Source: Synanceia verrucosa (Eukaryota > Chordata > Actinopteri > Perciformes > Synanceiidae). From it: a stretch of DNA of 64,000 nt. Shown piece after piece: positions 1-10,480 of the stretch (its first letter is position 1; each line of letters begins with the position of its first letter). The notes beneath the pieces were generated by a model, which was not told the DNA's origin, did no database searches, and saw only the letters and a list, made by a program, of their open reading frames with translations. The stretch is from NCBI GenBank assembly GCA_029721515.1, contig CM056556.1, positions 17,201,598 to 17,265,597 on the forward strand, written 5' to 3'. The translations under genes and the position numbers were made by a program.

Positions 1-311
1 TTCCACTGGATGGGGAATGACGCCGGCATCTGTTGACGTCCGTCGGTCGTCGTCTGTCAGTACCCACCAGATCCACTTGCTGCCGCTCCGCTGGACAGCT
101 TTAATCGTGAGATTCCTGCAGTCGGATGTCAACACACGGCACATAAGTTCAGCGACAAAAATAGAAGCTCTTGTCGATTTGTTTCGGCTGGCGTCGGCAC
201 ATCGGCGGTGTTCCACATTCAGTGGAAATTGACACATTGATTTGAATGGATGCGTATTGGGTCCGACAAAACATCAGCGCCGTTATGCATCCAGTGGAAA
301 TTAGGGATAAG
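1..311. mobile_element. MITE copy A with repeated end motif (cut by window edge)
   Basis: The end motif TTCCACTGGATG at 1 recurs inverted at about 211-227 and 293-305, and the whole block matches, in reverse orientation, a second copy at 53597-53871. The shared core includes ATTCAAATCAATGTGTCAAT and TTTTGTCGGACCC. No coding capacity. Superfamily not determined. Confidence 0.7.
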
Positions 312-359
312 TCTCGTAGTCCTGCATGTGGGGTCCAGTGTCAGCCCTATCAAAATCTG

Positions 360-600
360 AATGTATTTAAATTAGGGCTGTCGAAATTTCCACATTATCT
401 TGGACAAAGTCCCCGAAATGCGTTCCCAGAGATGTGCTGGCAGGTCACGAAGCAGAACTCTTCCTGTAATTCGGCAAACAAATAATCCACCAAAGAGCAT
501 CATTAAAGTATTAATCTGTAACCTGAAATGCACAAAAAGGAAAAGCCGTTATAAACACAGCACCTATTAGAGCTAATGTGGTGTCACTCTGATTTTGGCA
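360..600 (+). repeat. dispersed repeat R2 fragment
   Basis: It shares GCCAGAGACGTG-type and AATTCGGCAAACAAATAATC blocks with 44335-44660, and its right part with 7786-7930 (inverted). The family begins with a palindromic GTTAATGTGATTAATC-type segment in better copies. Function unknown. Confidence 0.6.
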
Positions 601-625
601 GCATATGTGCATATGCTTGAGTTTG

Positions 626-1806
626 CAGTTATTTCTACAACTCTGAGTTTTCGCTGATAGAGTGATTTGAACAGATACTTCTTTATCACAAAAAACTTTC
701 ATGAAGTTTGGTTCTTTTATGACTTTATTATGGGTCAACTGAAAATGTGACCAAATCTGCTGGGTCAAAAATATACATACAGCAACATGAATCAGCAATT
801 TTGGTGACTTAGAAAGTTGTGTCAATGAAATGAGCTTCATAGCATGACCTCTTAACTTCTTGTGAGTGATCATGAGTCACTACAGCTGGTGACTTCTCTG
901 AGGCCATTTAAATAGGGCTCATTGGATACAAACGCTATAATGGGAAAGTCAAAGGAGCTCAGCATAGATCTGAAAAAGCGAGTCATTGACTTGAACAAGT
1001 CTGGAAAGTCACTTGGAGCCATTTCAAAGCAGCTGCAGGTCCCAAGAGCAACAGTGCAAACAATTGTTTTTAAATATGAAGTGCATGGCACTGTTTTGTC
1101 ACTGCCACAATCAGGCAGAAAATGCAAGCTATCACCTGCTGCTGAGAGAAAATTGGTCAGGAGGGTGACGAGTCAACCGAGAACCACCAAAAAGCAGATC
1201 TGCCAAGAATTAGAAACTGCTGGAACACAGGTGTCAGTGTCCACAGTCAAGCGTGTTTTGCATCACCATGGACTGAGAGGCTGCTGTGAAAGAAGGAAGC
1301 CCTTGCTCCAAAAGCGGCACCTTAAGACTCGACTAAAGTTTGCTGCTGATCACATGGACAAAGATAAGACCTTCTGGAGGAAAGTTCAGTGGTCAGACGA
1401 AACAAAAATCGAGCTGTTTGGCCGCAATGCCCAGCAATATGTTTGGAGGAGAAAAAGTGAGGCCTTTAACACCATGCCTACCATCAAGCACGGTGGTGGT
1501 AGTGTTATGCTGTGGGGCTGTGGAACTGGTGCTTTACAGAGAGTAAATGGGATAATGAAGAAGGAGGATTACCTTCAAATTCTTCAAGATAACCTAAAAT
1601 CATCAGCCCGAAGGTTGGGTCTCTAGACGCAGTTGGGTGTTCCAACAGGACAATGACCCCATATAACCAAATATTAACATTGCTGTATGTATATTTTTGA
1701 CCCAGCAGATTTGGTCACATTTTCACTCATAATAATAACGTCATAAAAGAACCAAATATCGTGAATATTTTTTGTTCACTCTATCAGAGAGTTGTAGAAA
1801 TAACTG
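626..1806 (+). mobile_element. Tc1-like transposon, internally deleted
   Basis: The ends are CAGTTATTTCTACAAC at 626 and the matching inverse ...GTAGAAATAACTG at 1806. Terminal inverted repeats run about 130-160 bp (626-787 and 1683-1806). The flanking TA duplication is no longer recognisable. It encodes the transposase relic at 940-1626 and lies in the mon2 intron before the 2729 exon. Confidence 0.9.
940..1626 (+). pseudogene. Tc1/Sleeping Beauty-like transposase relic
   Basis: It starts MGKSKELSIDLKKRVIDL, close to Sleeping Beauty-type Tc1 proteins, with a paired-like helix-turn-helix DNA-binding half (about residues 1-110). The first catalytic Asp is in WSDETKIELF, followed by the glycine-rich GGGSVMLWG. 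After NLKSSARRL the reading frame is lost. Remains of the second-Asp region (FQQDNDP) lie near 1650 in another frame, followed directly by a TKY-stop C-terminus. About 100 residues containing the catalytic Glu are therefore deleted. Not functional. Confidence 0.9.
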
Positions 1807-2728
1807 GAAACACAAGAGAGCCATAATATTATGGGTTTTTTTTTTATTGTGTGTGTGTGTGTGTACATATATATTCTAATTAGGGCAACACATTCTCTGC
1901 ATTAACACGGATTAATCACTTTAACTACAACAGCCCTACTTTAAATTGTTTAACAGAGAGAGTCTTATAAAATTCCCAACCAACCAAACAGATGTTATAG
2001 GTGGGCTTTTTAGCTATTGGTGTTGAGTGATTCTCCCCCCACCCCTAAATCAGTCCTGGTTATTGAAACATTTAGGTAACAATCCACTGCCAGTCCAATA
2101 CAATTCAAACCCCACTTTAATTGCGATCTTTTCTCATTCTGTTTCTTGGGACTACTCACTGGATAACCGTTTTAGATCCAGCTCTTTGCACCGGTGAGTT
2201 TCGCCACCTCCTTCAGCCCCCCTCTTTAGTTTCACTAAGCTCTGCTGAATGGTGACGACCTACCCTCTGCGGTATAACAGGTATCACACCGCATGGTAGG
2301 CTCTCACGTTTCATCTGCGTCTCTACACTCCATGCTCGCCCTCTTTGCCTGCCACTAACAGGTGGTTATGTGTGCACAGTCCCTGTACAGTCCCATTTTC
2401 AGTTGACTTTGTGTTTTTGGTGGTGATCATATGCACATGTGTGGTTCTGTTTATATTTCTTAAAGACACATTTTGTAGCAGCAAGCCATTTGTTTGGCTA
2501 TAGTAACGTTCCAGCTGTGGCACTCACATGAGCCTTACAAAACTTAATCTAATCTAATAGTCACTTTAAAATGCATACCTGATTTACATGCTTAACTATA
2601 CAGAGTGTGCCTTTAAATGCTTTCAATGTGGCTCTGTCAAAAGATATAGATTATGAATTTCAGATTTGTTTGACTAATATCCATTTCCATTGTTTGTTTT
2701 GTCTTGTTAAATCCTGTCGCTCACGCAG
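1807..2728. other. mon2 intron tail
   Basis: A poly-T/GT run at 1835-1865 and a small R2-like fragment (about 1880-1945, with ATTAACACGGATTAATC). The rest (1950-2720) shows no exon or repeat I can name. Confidence 0.5.
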
Positions 2729-2857
2729 GCGGAATGGGTTGCCTTAAACTATGTGCCCTTTGCTGAGCGCTCCTTGGAGGTGGTGGTGGACCTGTACCAT
2801 AAAACAGCCTGTCACAAAGCTGTCATCAATGAGAAAGTTCTGCAGAACATCATCAAG
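2729..2857 (+). CDS. mon2: mon2 coding exon (seventh from the end)
   Basis: 129 nt, 43 whole codons, from AEWVALNY to LQNIIK. The acceptor is cacgcag at 2722-2728 and the donor GTATTT begins at 2858. The following 3.4-kb intron is long because of a three-layer transposon nest at 3354-5426. Confidence 0.95.
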
Positions 2858-5800
2858 GTATTTTCATCAGAATAGCTATTCAACATTAAAACTCCTTGTA
2901 AACTTTTGGAATTGATAAAAAAAAAAAGTTTTCCAAGACTGTAATTGTGACAAATTGTGTAACAGTCAAAAGCAACAAAAAGAAATGTTTGGCTATAACA
3001 TCTCAATATTAGTGCAAGTGTGTTTCACATATGCATTTATTTTGTCAGACCTGGCTGTTTTCTGTTATACATAACAGTAGTCCAGTAAAGACAGTGAGAG
3101 CTTCAGTTTTCTTTCTCAACACATTGAACACCAGTTATTGTTGATCCCCATGCAATCATAAAATGTGGTGTGATGTTGTTAGGAGGTTTTGTAATTTTAT
3201 GTTAACACGCACTGCACTGCTATCTGTGTGATGAAACCTTTAGGCAAGTTAAACTTTTGCTATTCATGTCCTGTCAGCGATGTCAAAACAGGTTTTTGCC
3301 ATCATCTGACTAAGGCTCACCACCAACTATGACATCACTATGGCGATTTTCTCTTAAAGGGACAGTGTAGAGGATTTGGGGCACCTAGTGGTGAGTTTGC
3401 AGATAGCGACCAACAGAATTGCTCACTCCTCCATTTCCAAGGCTGTGGTAACATTACAGCGAGTGCAAAACTGTGGTAACGACATTCCCTTTTCTCGTAG
3501 GCGGTCCTTACTGCCTTAAAACTACTTAAAGAGCAACGAGAGGTAGCTGGCGGTACCACAGTTTAGATCTCTGCTGTTTACGTTACAGCAGTTCACAAGC
3601 CTGTCACAGAACTTGGATGGTTTTTCGGTAACGTAAAAACATGCAAGGCTTTGGCGACTCCATGAAGAGGATCTGCTTCCTACATAGTTATTAACTCATT
3701 GAATGCCATCCCTTTTATGAAACTTTTATGAAGCTTGTGTACACATTTTTGGCCATTCTGAGTCATCATTCAAGACCCACAGAATATTTTTTTGCTATGA
3801 CTCTGAAAACACTGAATAGCTAAAATGAAAGAAGAGACTCTATATCATCATGGATTTCATCATTGCACCTTGTTCCATTCTTGGTCTAACTGAAGCTCAT
3901 TGGAGGCTAATTTCACCAGAATTGCCACTTTTTTTCTAGTACTGATTGATCTGCTCTCTGATCCAGAAGTCTCCACCTTATTCCTTGATCTCTGTGGCTT
4001 CGATCTACCGTCTCTTTCATGTTCTGACTACGTATCCCAGAAGCCCCAAAATTACTCGCATGGTGCGTGAGTGCACCCCCCTGTGCCACTGTACATTGTA
4101 CCAGTAAGAGCAGAGTGTGAAGGATCAATTAGCAAAGTAATAGCACAGTTTTGCTTAAAATATTACAGTGCACACAACATTATGGGTGACATATCAGAAT
4201 TCAAAAACGGACAAATTGTTGATGCACGTCTTGCTGGCGCATTTGTTACCAAGACAGCAAGTCTTTGTGATGTATCGAAAGCCACGGTATCCAGGGTAAT
4301 GTCAGCATACCACCAAGAAGAACGAACCACATCCAACAGGAGTAACTGTGGATGCAAGAGGAAGCTGTCTGAAAGGAATGTCCAGGTGCTAACCCAGATT
4401 GTATCCAAAAAACATAAAACCACAGCTGCCCAACTCACTGCAGAAATAAACATGCACCTCAACTCTCCTGTTTCCACCAAAACTGTCCGTCGGGAGCTCC
4501 ACAGGGTCAATATCTATGGCCGGACTGCTATAGTCAAACCTTTGGTCACTCTTGCCAATGCCAAATGTCGGTTTCAATGGTGCCAGCAGCGAAAATCTTG
4601 GGCTGTGGACAATGTGAAACATGTATTGTTCTCTGATGAGTCCACCTTTACTGTCTTTCCCACATTTGGGAAAGTTATGGTGTGGAGAAGCCTCAAAGAA
4701 GCGTACCACCCAGACTGTTGCATGCCTAGAGTGAAGTATGGGGGTGGATCGGTGATGGTTTGGGCTGCAATATCATAACATTCCTTAGGCCCAATACTTG
4801 TGCTAGATGGGCGCGTCACTGCCAAGGACTACTGAACCATTCTGGAGGACCATGTGCACCCAATGTTTCAAACATTGTATCCTGAAGGCGGTGCTGTGTA
4901 TCAGGAAGATAATGCACCAATACACAAAGCAAGACTGGTGACAGAGTGGTTTGATGAATATGAAAGTGAAGTAGAACATCTCCCATGGCCTGCACAGTCA
5001 CCAGATCTAAATATTTTTGAGCCACTTTGGGGTGTTTTGGAGGAGCGAGTCAGGAAACGTTTTCCTTCACCAGCATCACGTAGTGACCTGTCCACTATTC
5101 TGCAAGAAGAATGGCTCAGAATCCCTCTGGCCACTGTGCAGGACTTCTGTCATTCCCAAGACAAACTGATGCTGTATTGGACGCAAAAGGAGGCCCTACA
5201 CCACACTAATGAATTATTGTGGTCTAAAACAGTTTCAGTTTCGTTGTCCAACCCCTGTATATGTATATATTCAGACATATATAGACATCAGTGGCTCATT
5301 TTAAGGTCAGAAAAACACAACAATTATTAGATTCAGATTTTATACAGAAATGAAAACATAGTTAAGAATATTACATTCCCTTTCTGCAAATAAATCCCCT
5401 GAAATTCTATACACTGGCCCTTTTAAGCTCAGCTGCTAGAATTAATATATTTATATTAACAATGGCTCGAATGTGGTCATATATCTGAATGGGGTATTGA
5501 AGGTTCTAATGCACAATAGATGTGAAGCAGCCCCTGTACAGTATGTTTTCTTACAGCAGACAGGCTAACTATGCATGAGCATTAAATAAGTTAAATTTAT
5601 CAGTGTGTCATATTTTAAAATCATTAGTTAATTTTGTTTACTGTCTGAAGGTTCTGCCAATATCCAGCAGACCCTGAGCAACTTTCACTTCCTTTTTTCT
5701 GACTTGATAGCATCAATCGCAATGTGAAGTGCAGTCGGTGTTCAATATCAGCGATGTTTTGTGAATGCAATCTTTCAAAAGCCAAAAGATTTTCTTCTTG

Positions 5801-7302
5801 CAAGTCATGGAAAGCCATAACTTCTTAAAGCTGACACCTGTGTTTAACTGCTGTTTTCCTATTGTCTGTCCATAAGAAACCTCAAACTGAAAAGTGTTAA
5901 TTAATTAATGCCAAAGAGCTATTATGAAGGTTCACTATGGACAAATCTAAATCTGGCCCTCACACTTTTTGTCTCCAAAACAAGAAAGCAGTAACCATCT
6001 CAACCATGGGGATGCCATTTGTTCTCTGAAAAAAGGAAAAGATCTTTTTTCTGCTTTTGTAGAATAAATGGGGCCACTGCCTGGTGCAAAACTGGCTTGA
6101 CATATTGCTTAGAAGTATGAATTAAAGCATCTCCATGTTTCAGGATAATGGAGAAGGCAAAGTTACTCCAGTTAGTTTTATAGATTTTACCTTGAATTTC
6201 TCTGTTTCAGTCTCATGATGTATTGTTCTGTCTCTTCCTTTGTTCTTCCCGATTCCCTCAAGACGTTAAGAATGCCCTTGGGTTTGAAGTATGCCTGTCC
6301 ATCAGAGAGCACCTGGAAGCTCGCTGTTTCCTCTCTGCTCAAGGTGCTGTCCATTGGACTGCCAGTGGCACGCCAGCACGCCTCATCTGGAAAGTTCGAC
6401 ACTATGTGGCCAGAGCTGGCCAATGCCTTTGAAGACTTTCTTTTCACCAAAAGGTGCTGATTTTAGACTGTCTTAAAGTTAAGTAAGATCTGAGTACGAA
6501 CTCATTGTTTTGGTGGTTTTCCTTTTTATAGCACACCTCCAGATAACATGTCCATCCAGGAATTCCAGAAAAATGAAGCTGTTGATGTGGAGGTAAATAC
6601 TCATCTCCTCGTATTCTGCGAATCAAAGTGATTCTGTGTGGTAGCCCACATCCGCATTGTCTTCTTCACTTTAGGTGGTCCAGCTGATCAGCACAGAGAT
6701 TTTACCATTTGCCAATTTCATCCCCAAAGACTTTGTTGGCCAGATCATGACCATGCTCAATAGAGGTTCTATTCACTCACAGTCTCCCTCATTCACAGGT
6801 AAGATTTAACAGATCGTGTAACTTCAGCCGTGTTCTGATGGGAAAGCAGTGACTGGAATCATACTGTATTAAGTCAGTATTAAGTTGTTCCATTCTGTGG
6901 CTCATCACACAACAATGGCTCCTGTCAAACTCTTCATGTGTTGAGCAAAACAGTAAAGCCCTGTCCATCCACTCATTGTGAATCACTGTGGCAGCGTTGT
7001 CAGCACAGCGTCTGATATCTAAAGTGTTTTCTCATTGACAGAGGCAGAGATCGATGTGCGGATGAGGGAGGAGTTTTCCAAGGTGTGTTTCGAGACGCTG
7101 CTGCAGTTTTCCTTTAGCAACAAAGTTTCTACCCCACAGGAGGGCTATATCTCTCGTATGGCCCTCTCTGTGCTCCTCAAGAGATCCCAGGATGTTCTCC
7201 GACGCTACGTAGAGGATGAGAGGTTGAGTGGACGTTGCCCCCTGCCCAGGTACACCTCACTTTACACCTCTAAATACACTACACAGCACACCTGACCAAG
7301 AA

Positions 7303-7341
<39 letters not shown>

Positions 7342-7402
7342 CACACACACATACACGTATATGTGTAAAGGGCCAGTATGTAGAATACATACACGTATAT
7401 AC

Positions 7403-7458
<56 letters not shown>

Positions 7459-8597
7459 GTATATACGTATGTATACGTGTGTATATATATGTGTATATAT
7501 GTATTTATGTATGTATATATGTATATATATGTATGTATGTATATATGTGTATATATGTATATATGTATATGTACATACGTATGTATGTACATATATATAT
7601 ATATATTCGTATGTATATATGTATGTATATACATAGATATGTATGTATATACACTCAAAAATATAAATGCAACACTTGTTTTTGCTCTCATTTTTTATGA
7701 GATCAAAGATCGAAAACATCTTTCACATACATACATTTCACATACGTATATATACGTGTATATATACACACACATACATACATAAGCTGCTAAAATTAGA
7801 GCGACACCACATTAGCTCTAATAAGCACTGTGTTTATGAAAATCTCATTCGCTTTTCCTTTTCGTCCATTTCACGTTACAAATTAATACTTGAATGATGG
7901 TGGATTATTTGTTTGCTGAATTCCAGAAGCACCTTTGTAGGTCTGAAGGACTTCTGTCTTTTTTTTCTCATTTCAGGCAACAAGTGACAGAGATTATCTT
8001 TGTCTTGAAAGCTATCAGCACTTTGATGGACTCGCTTAAAAAGACACAGCCAGAAAATGGTGAGTACCAAACTATGTCAATACAACAAATCTATTCATTT
8101 CAGATAAATGTGTCAGAATACAGTTGGGACCTTTTTTTAGTGTTTTATCTCTAATCTGGGAGGAACTGCTTATATTTCCATCAAGGTCAATTATAAGAAA
8201 TAATACCACTATAGATTTAAGTGAGGCATTCAAAATTACATTTTTGAAATGCCCTTCAAGATGTTTGTGATACTTCGTCCTTGATTCAATGTAAACTCAT
8301 TCCCATGCACCTGTGGGAATCTTGAAGAAAATGATTTCTTTGATTGCCTTCTATCACAATTCATATTCTATTCTTCCTCTCCCATCACCATTTTTTGTCC
8401 TCGTTCTGTCATTCTTCGGTCGATTGTCTGCAGTGGATAGCAACACATGGGCTCAAGTGATAGCCCTGTACCCCACGCTGGTAGAGTGCATTACATGCTC
8501 CTCGTCTGAGGTGAGCTCAGCCCTGAAGGAGGCCCTGGGGCCCTTTAAAGACTTTATGCAGCCACCCGTCTCCAGAGTCCAGAACGGAGAGTCGTGA
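2729..8597 (+). CDS. mon2: mon2 3' part (last seven coding exons), Golgi/endosome trafficking scaffold
   Basis: Seven exons (2729-2857, 6263-6453, 6532-6592, 6675-6798, 7042-7249, 7977-8059, 8434-8597) join in one frame to 960 nt, about 319 residues plus TGA. They match the C-terminal end of vertebrate MON2 as I know it (blocks such as YVPFAERSLEVVVDLYHKTA, CPSESTWKLAV, QVIALYPTLVECITCSSSEV, SRVQNGES at the C-terminus). MON2 is a large (about 1,700 aa) HEAT-repeat relative of the BIG/GBF Arf-GEFs that lacks a Sec7 domain and acts in endosome-to-Golgi recycling; this is family knowledge. All internal junctions have AG acceptors and GT donors. The 5' four-fifths of the gene lies left of the window. 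The coding exons look intact; the introns carry nested transposons and microsatellites. The gene converges on ppm1h, with let-7i between them. Confidence 0.96.
3690..4080. mobile_element. R3 (TTAA, piggyBac-like) MITE, left portion
   Basis: It starts TTAACTCATTGAATGCC and continues with CCCACAGAATATTTT, GAAAGAAGAGACTC and ATCCCAGAAGCCCC, parallel to the complete copy at 57529-58051. Its right end is lost where the Tc1 element begins. Confidence 0.75.
4085..5257 (+). mobile_element. Tc1-like transposon (CAGGGGTTGGACAA ends)
   Basis: The right end reads, inverted, CAGGGGTTGGACAACGAAAC at 5257, followed by TA. The matching left end is eroded, so the start is approximate. It contains a full-length but broken transposase gene. 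Confidence 0.75.
4182..5209 (+). pseudogene. Tc1-like transposase with two stops and a frameshift
   Basis: It begins MGDISEFKNGQIVDARLAGA with an HTH region, then the DDE motifs: first Asp in LFSDESTF, second in YQEDNAPIH, and Glu in SPDLNIFEPLW. In-frame TAA at 4776-4778 and TGA at 4833-4835 interrupt it just after KYGGGSVMVWAAIS. A shift near the C-terminus moves the final LDAKGGPTP-stop (TAA 5207-5209) to another frame. All catalytic residues survive but the protein cannot be made in one piece. Lies in a mon2 intron in sense orientation. Confidence 0.9.
5427..6262. other. mon2 intron remainder
   Basis: No exon, RNA gene or named repeat recognised. AT-rich sequence up to the acceptor at 6261. 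Confidence 0.5.
6263..6453 (+). CDS. mon2: mon2 coding exon (sixth from the end)
   Basis: 191 nt, from TLRMPLGLKYACPSES to FEDFLFTK plus the first two bases of a Ser codon. Acceptor AG at 6261-6262, donor GTGCTG from 6454. The split Ser codon is completed by the next exon. Confidence 0.95.
6532..6592 (+). CDS. mon2: mon2 coding exon (fifth from the end)
   Basis: 61 nt encoding the end of the split Ser, then TPPDNMSIQEFQKNEAVDVE. Acceptor tttttatag, donor GTAAAT. The intron before it is only 78 nt. Confidence 0.94.
6675..6798 (+). CDS. mon2: mon2 coding exon (fourth from the end)
   Basis: 124 nt, from VVQLISTEILPFANF to SQSPSFT plus the first base of a Glu codon. Acceptor ctttag before 6675, donor GTAAGA from 6799. 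The sequence is very close to the vertebrate consensus. Confidence 0.95.
7042..7249 (+). CDS. mon2: mon2 coding exon (third from the end)
   Basis: 208 nt, from (E)AEIDVRMREEFSK to DERLSGRCPLP plus AG of a split Arg codon. Acceptor attgacag, donor GTACAC at 7250. The next intron (7250-7976) is largely dinucleotide and tetranucleotide repeats plus transposon scraps. Confidence 0.95.
7303..7650. repeat. (AT)n and GTAT/ATAC microsatellite block
   Basis: Pure AT runs at about 7304-7336 and 7410-7456, then a long irregular GTATATAT/GTAT array to 7650. A scrap of the TTAAAGGG-type MITE end (AAAGGGCCAGTATGTAGAAT) sits between them at about 7365-7384. It occupies half of a 727-nt mon2 intron. Confidence 0.9.
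7652..7745 (+). mobile_element. solo end of the 42.9-kb-type Tc1 element
   Basis: CACTCAAAAATATAAATGCAACACTT, then GCTC(T)CATTTTTTATGAG and AAAGATCGAAAAC, matches the terminal repeats at 42895 and 44332. No transposase follows; the copy is a stub embedded in microsatellite. Confidence 0.75.
7786..7935 (-). repeat. R2 fragment, inverted
   Basis: Reverse complement of the 475-600 block, including CACCACATTAGCTCTAATA and AATTAATACTTGAATGATGG. Lies 40 bp before the acceptor of the mon2 exon at 7977. Confidence 0.65.
7977..8059 (+). CDS. mon2: mon2 coding exon (penultimate)
   Basis: 83 nt, QQVTEIIFVLKAISTLMDS to TQPEN, split at both ends (Arg before, Val after). Acceptor with a long T tract (tttttttctcatttcag), donor GTGAGT from 8060. 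Confidence 0.95.
8060..8433. other. last mon2 intron
   Basis: 374 nt of AT-rich intron with no repeat or gene that I recognise. Confidence 0.6.
8434..8597 (+). CDS. mon2: mon2 terminal coding exon
   Basis: 164 nt from the end of the split Val codon, DSNTWAQVIALYP, to RVQNGES and TGA at 8595-8597. The acceptor is ctgcag at 8428-8433. The extreme C-terminus SRVQNGES is a hallmark of MON2, which fixes the end of the gene. Confidence 0.96.
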
Positions 8598-9160
8598 CCA
8601 GACTCGTTCAGTTTTTTTTTTTTGTTTTTTTTTTTTTTTAATGAAGAAATCTCGAATGTGACTTCTTGACCCATGTGCTTCACAAGTGCACGGACATGAA
8701 CTCCACTTGAGCCCCATCTCCGGTGACATGAAGCAAACCTACAGTGAGCAGAGACCCGGAACCACATTGATGACCCCGACCTTCATACGCATCATTGTAT
8801 GCTTTTCATGTGAGCTGATCGTGCATCTGCCCCCACCATTCTCATACAAACTGACTGCACTCTTGTGTTTACTACAGAGATTTGAAAAAAATTGCAGCGT
8901 CGCCTCTTGGTTAAGTTTGTTTTATTCCCTTGATGAGGCCAATTCAATGTACATTGTGTGGTGATACTGTTGATGTAATTCATTAAAAAATGGGGCTTTA
9001 TTGGTCTTAAAAATGAACACTTAGACTTTTGCAACATTTTCAGTGAGGTTTTTATGCAAGAAAACTAATCTCACTGTAACATTCCATGTCATCTTTAGCC
9101 AGCCATCTGAGAAAGGATGTACTTGTCTGTATAAAATAAATGGGACAATTCTATGATCAG
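8598..9160 (+). other. mon2: mon2 3' UTR
   Basis: Non-coding sequence after the stop, starting with a T/A homopolymer run near 8612-8640. It holds ATTAAA at 8982-8987 and a standard AATAAA at 9135-9140. The true cleavage site cannot be read from sequence alone. Confidence 0.6.
9135..9140 (+). terminator. candidate polyadenylation signal of mon2
   Basis: AATAAA about 540 nt after the mon2 stop. An earlier variant hexamer ATTAAA at 8982-8987 is an alternative. Assignment is by position and hexamer only. Confidence 0.5.
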
Positions 9161-9297
9161 CTCTGTCCTCCAAGTGTGCTCAGTTTCAATGCATGTTAAA
9201 GGGTAACTTTTGTATTTTTCAACCTGGAACATGTTTTCCCATATTTTTGTGTCTAGATACATACATAGAGACAACAATTTCTGAAAGTTGTCCAGTA

Positions 9298-9955
9298 TTA
9301 ACTCTTTGAGTGCCAGCCGTTTTTTTTAATAATAATAATACTAATGCCAATTGAACAGTCACAGTTGGGGGCGGGGCATTTCGAGTGGGAAAACAATCCT
9401 TTCCCCCTCACCCGGAGCATTGTTAACACGCAGATTTCAAATTTTGATAATAAACGAGCGTTTCATACATTGACTCACTGCAGCCCATTGACAAGGATAC
9501 ATATGTTAAAAAATAAATTTGATAGGATCGGATTCTTTTCCGTATCTTAGTAAAGAGTGGACAAATGATCCGACTGAATGGCCTGAAGTTTAATTCCCTG
9601 ATGTCCTCTGCTACCTGGTTGAATCAACCTGGTAAGAGGCAAAATTATGTTAACTGATAAACCTCACGTAATTCCTATGTCCGACAAGATAATTAATACG
9701 TTTTAGTAAATTTGTTCACCACACAATTGATGTTATTGCACAATAGCCATCAAGGGCTGCATACATAGTGGTTATTGAGGACTCGTTATATCATGCAGGG
9801 ATTTACACTCACAGCAGCCTAAAGAACTATCGGTCATTTCACTTCCGATCATTGGAAGACCTGCTCTACCACCTGGGCCTTGTGCCAGCATTTTTGCCCA
9901 TTTTGAGTCATATTTCTAGACGCACAGAATATTTTGTATCATGTCTCTGAAATGA
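9298..9955. mobile_element. R3 (TTAA) MITE split by an insertion
   Basis: TTAACTCTTTGAGTGCCAGCC at 9298 is followed after (ATA)n by about 540 bp of unrelated DNA. R3 then resumes at CCTTGTGCCAGCATTTTTGC (about 9879), continuing to CATGTCTCTGAAA. In other copies the two halves are adjacent. The inserted DNA is not identified. Confidence 0.65.
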
Positions 9956-10480
9956 TACGTATGTGTATACGTATATATATATATATATATACGTATATAT
10001 GGAAGTTGAATTTTAAAATTCCATAATTTTTCCAGGTTTTTCATGACCGTACAAATCCTAGAATACATTGTAAATAAAATGTGACTGTAACATCACATCA
10101 TCACTGGTGAGTGGGGTGTCCATCAATTTTTAAGGGGTGCCCACCTGTAGGCAAAAAACAGCAAATTACCCTCTTGGGTGGAAAAAAAACACTCTAAACT
10201 GCCCTCTTGGCTGGTTAAAACACAGTAAATGCCCTATTGGGTGGCAAAAAGGTGCCCTTTTTTCTTTTTGCTCTTTCAATATGCACGCCACTGACAAGAG
10301 TGGAAAAATGTCCCTTCACTCTTTGCAAAATAACAATAGAAAACACCTTTACTGATCATCTTGAAATTACAGGGATAGTCAATCCCTGCAGGGCCCCTCA
10401 GCTCCTTCTCAATGTCCTGACTTGAGCTCCCGAGCCCGACTTTCAGATCACCCAGTAGGTCATATGAGGGCAATGGACCG
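9956..10480. repeat. AT microsatellite and CTTGGGTGGC-type short tandem units
   Basis: A TACGTATAT...run at 9955-10000, then at 10120-10290 three to four diverged units of about 33-36 bp built on CCCTCTTGGGTGG...AAAACAC...TAAA. Related units occur at 15028-15140 and 53060-53180. Confidence 0.6.

Larger units (their letters stand above)
3354..5426. mobile_element. TTAAAGGGACAGTGT-type MITE interrupted by other elements
   Basis: The left end TTAAAGGGACAGTGTAG with GGGGCACCTAGTGGTGAG, and the right end CTATACACTGGCCCTTTTAA, are inverted copies. This is a repeat I recognise as common in percomorph genomes. The interior is broken by an R3 piggyBac-type MITE (from 3690) which itself holds a Tc1 copy. 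Right-hand MITE sequence resumes after about 5260. Confidence 0.8.

Noticed and set aside
7257..7785. Long Tyr/Ile/Thr-rich ORFs on both strands
   Set aside because: Translations of AT and GTAT microsatellite; no protein content.
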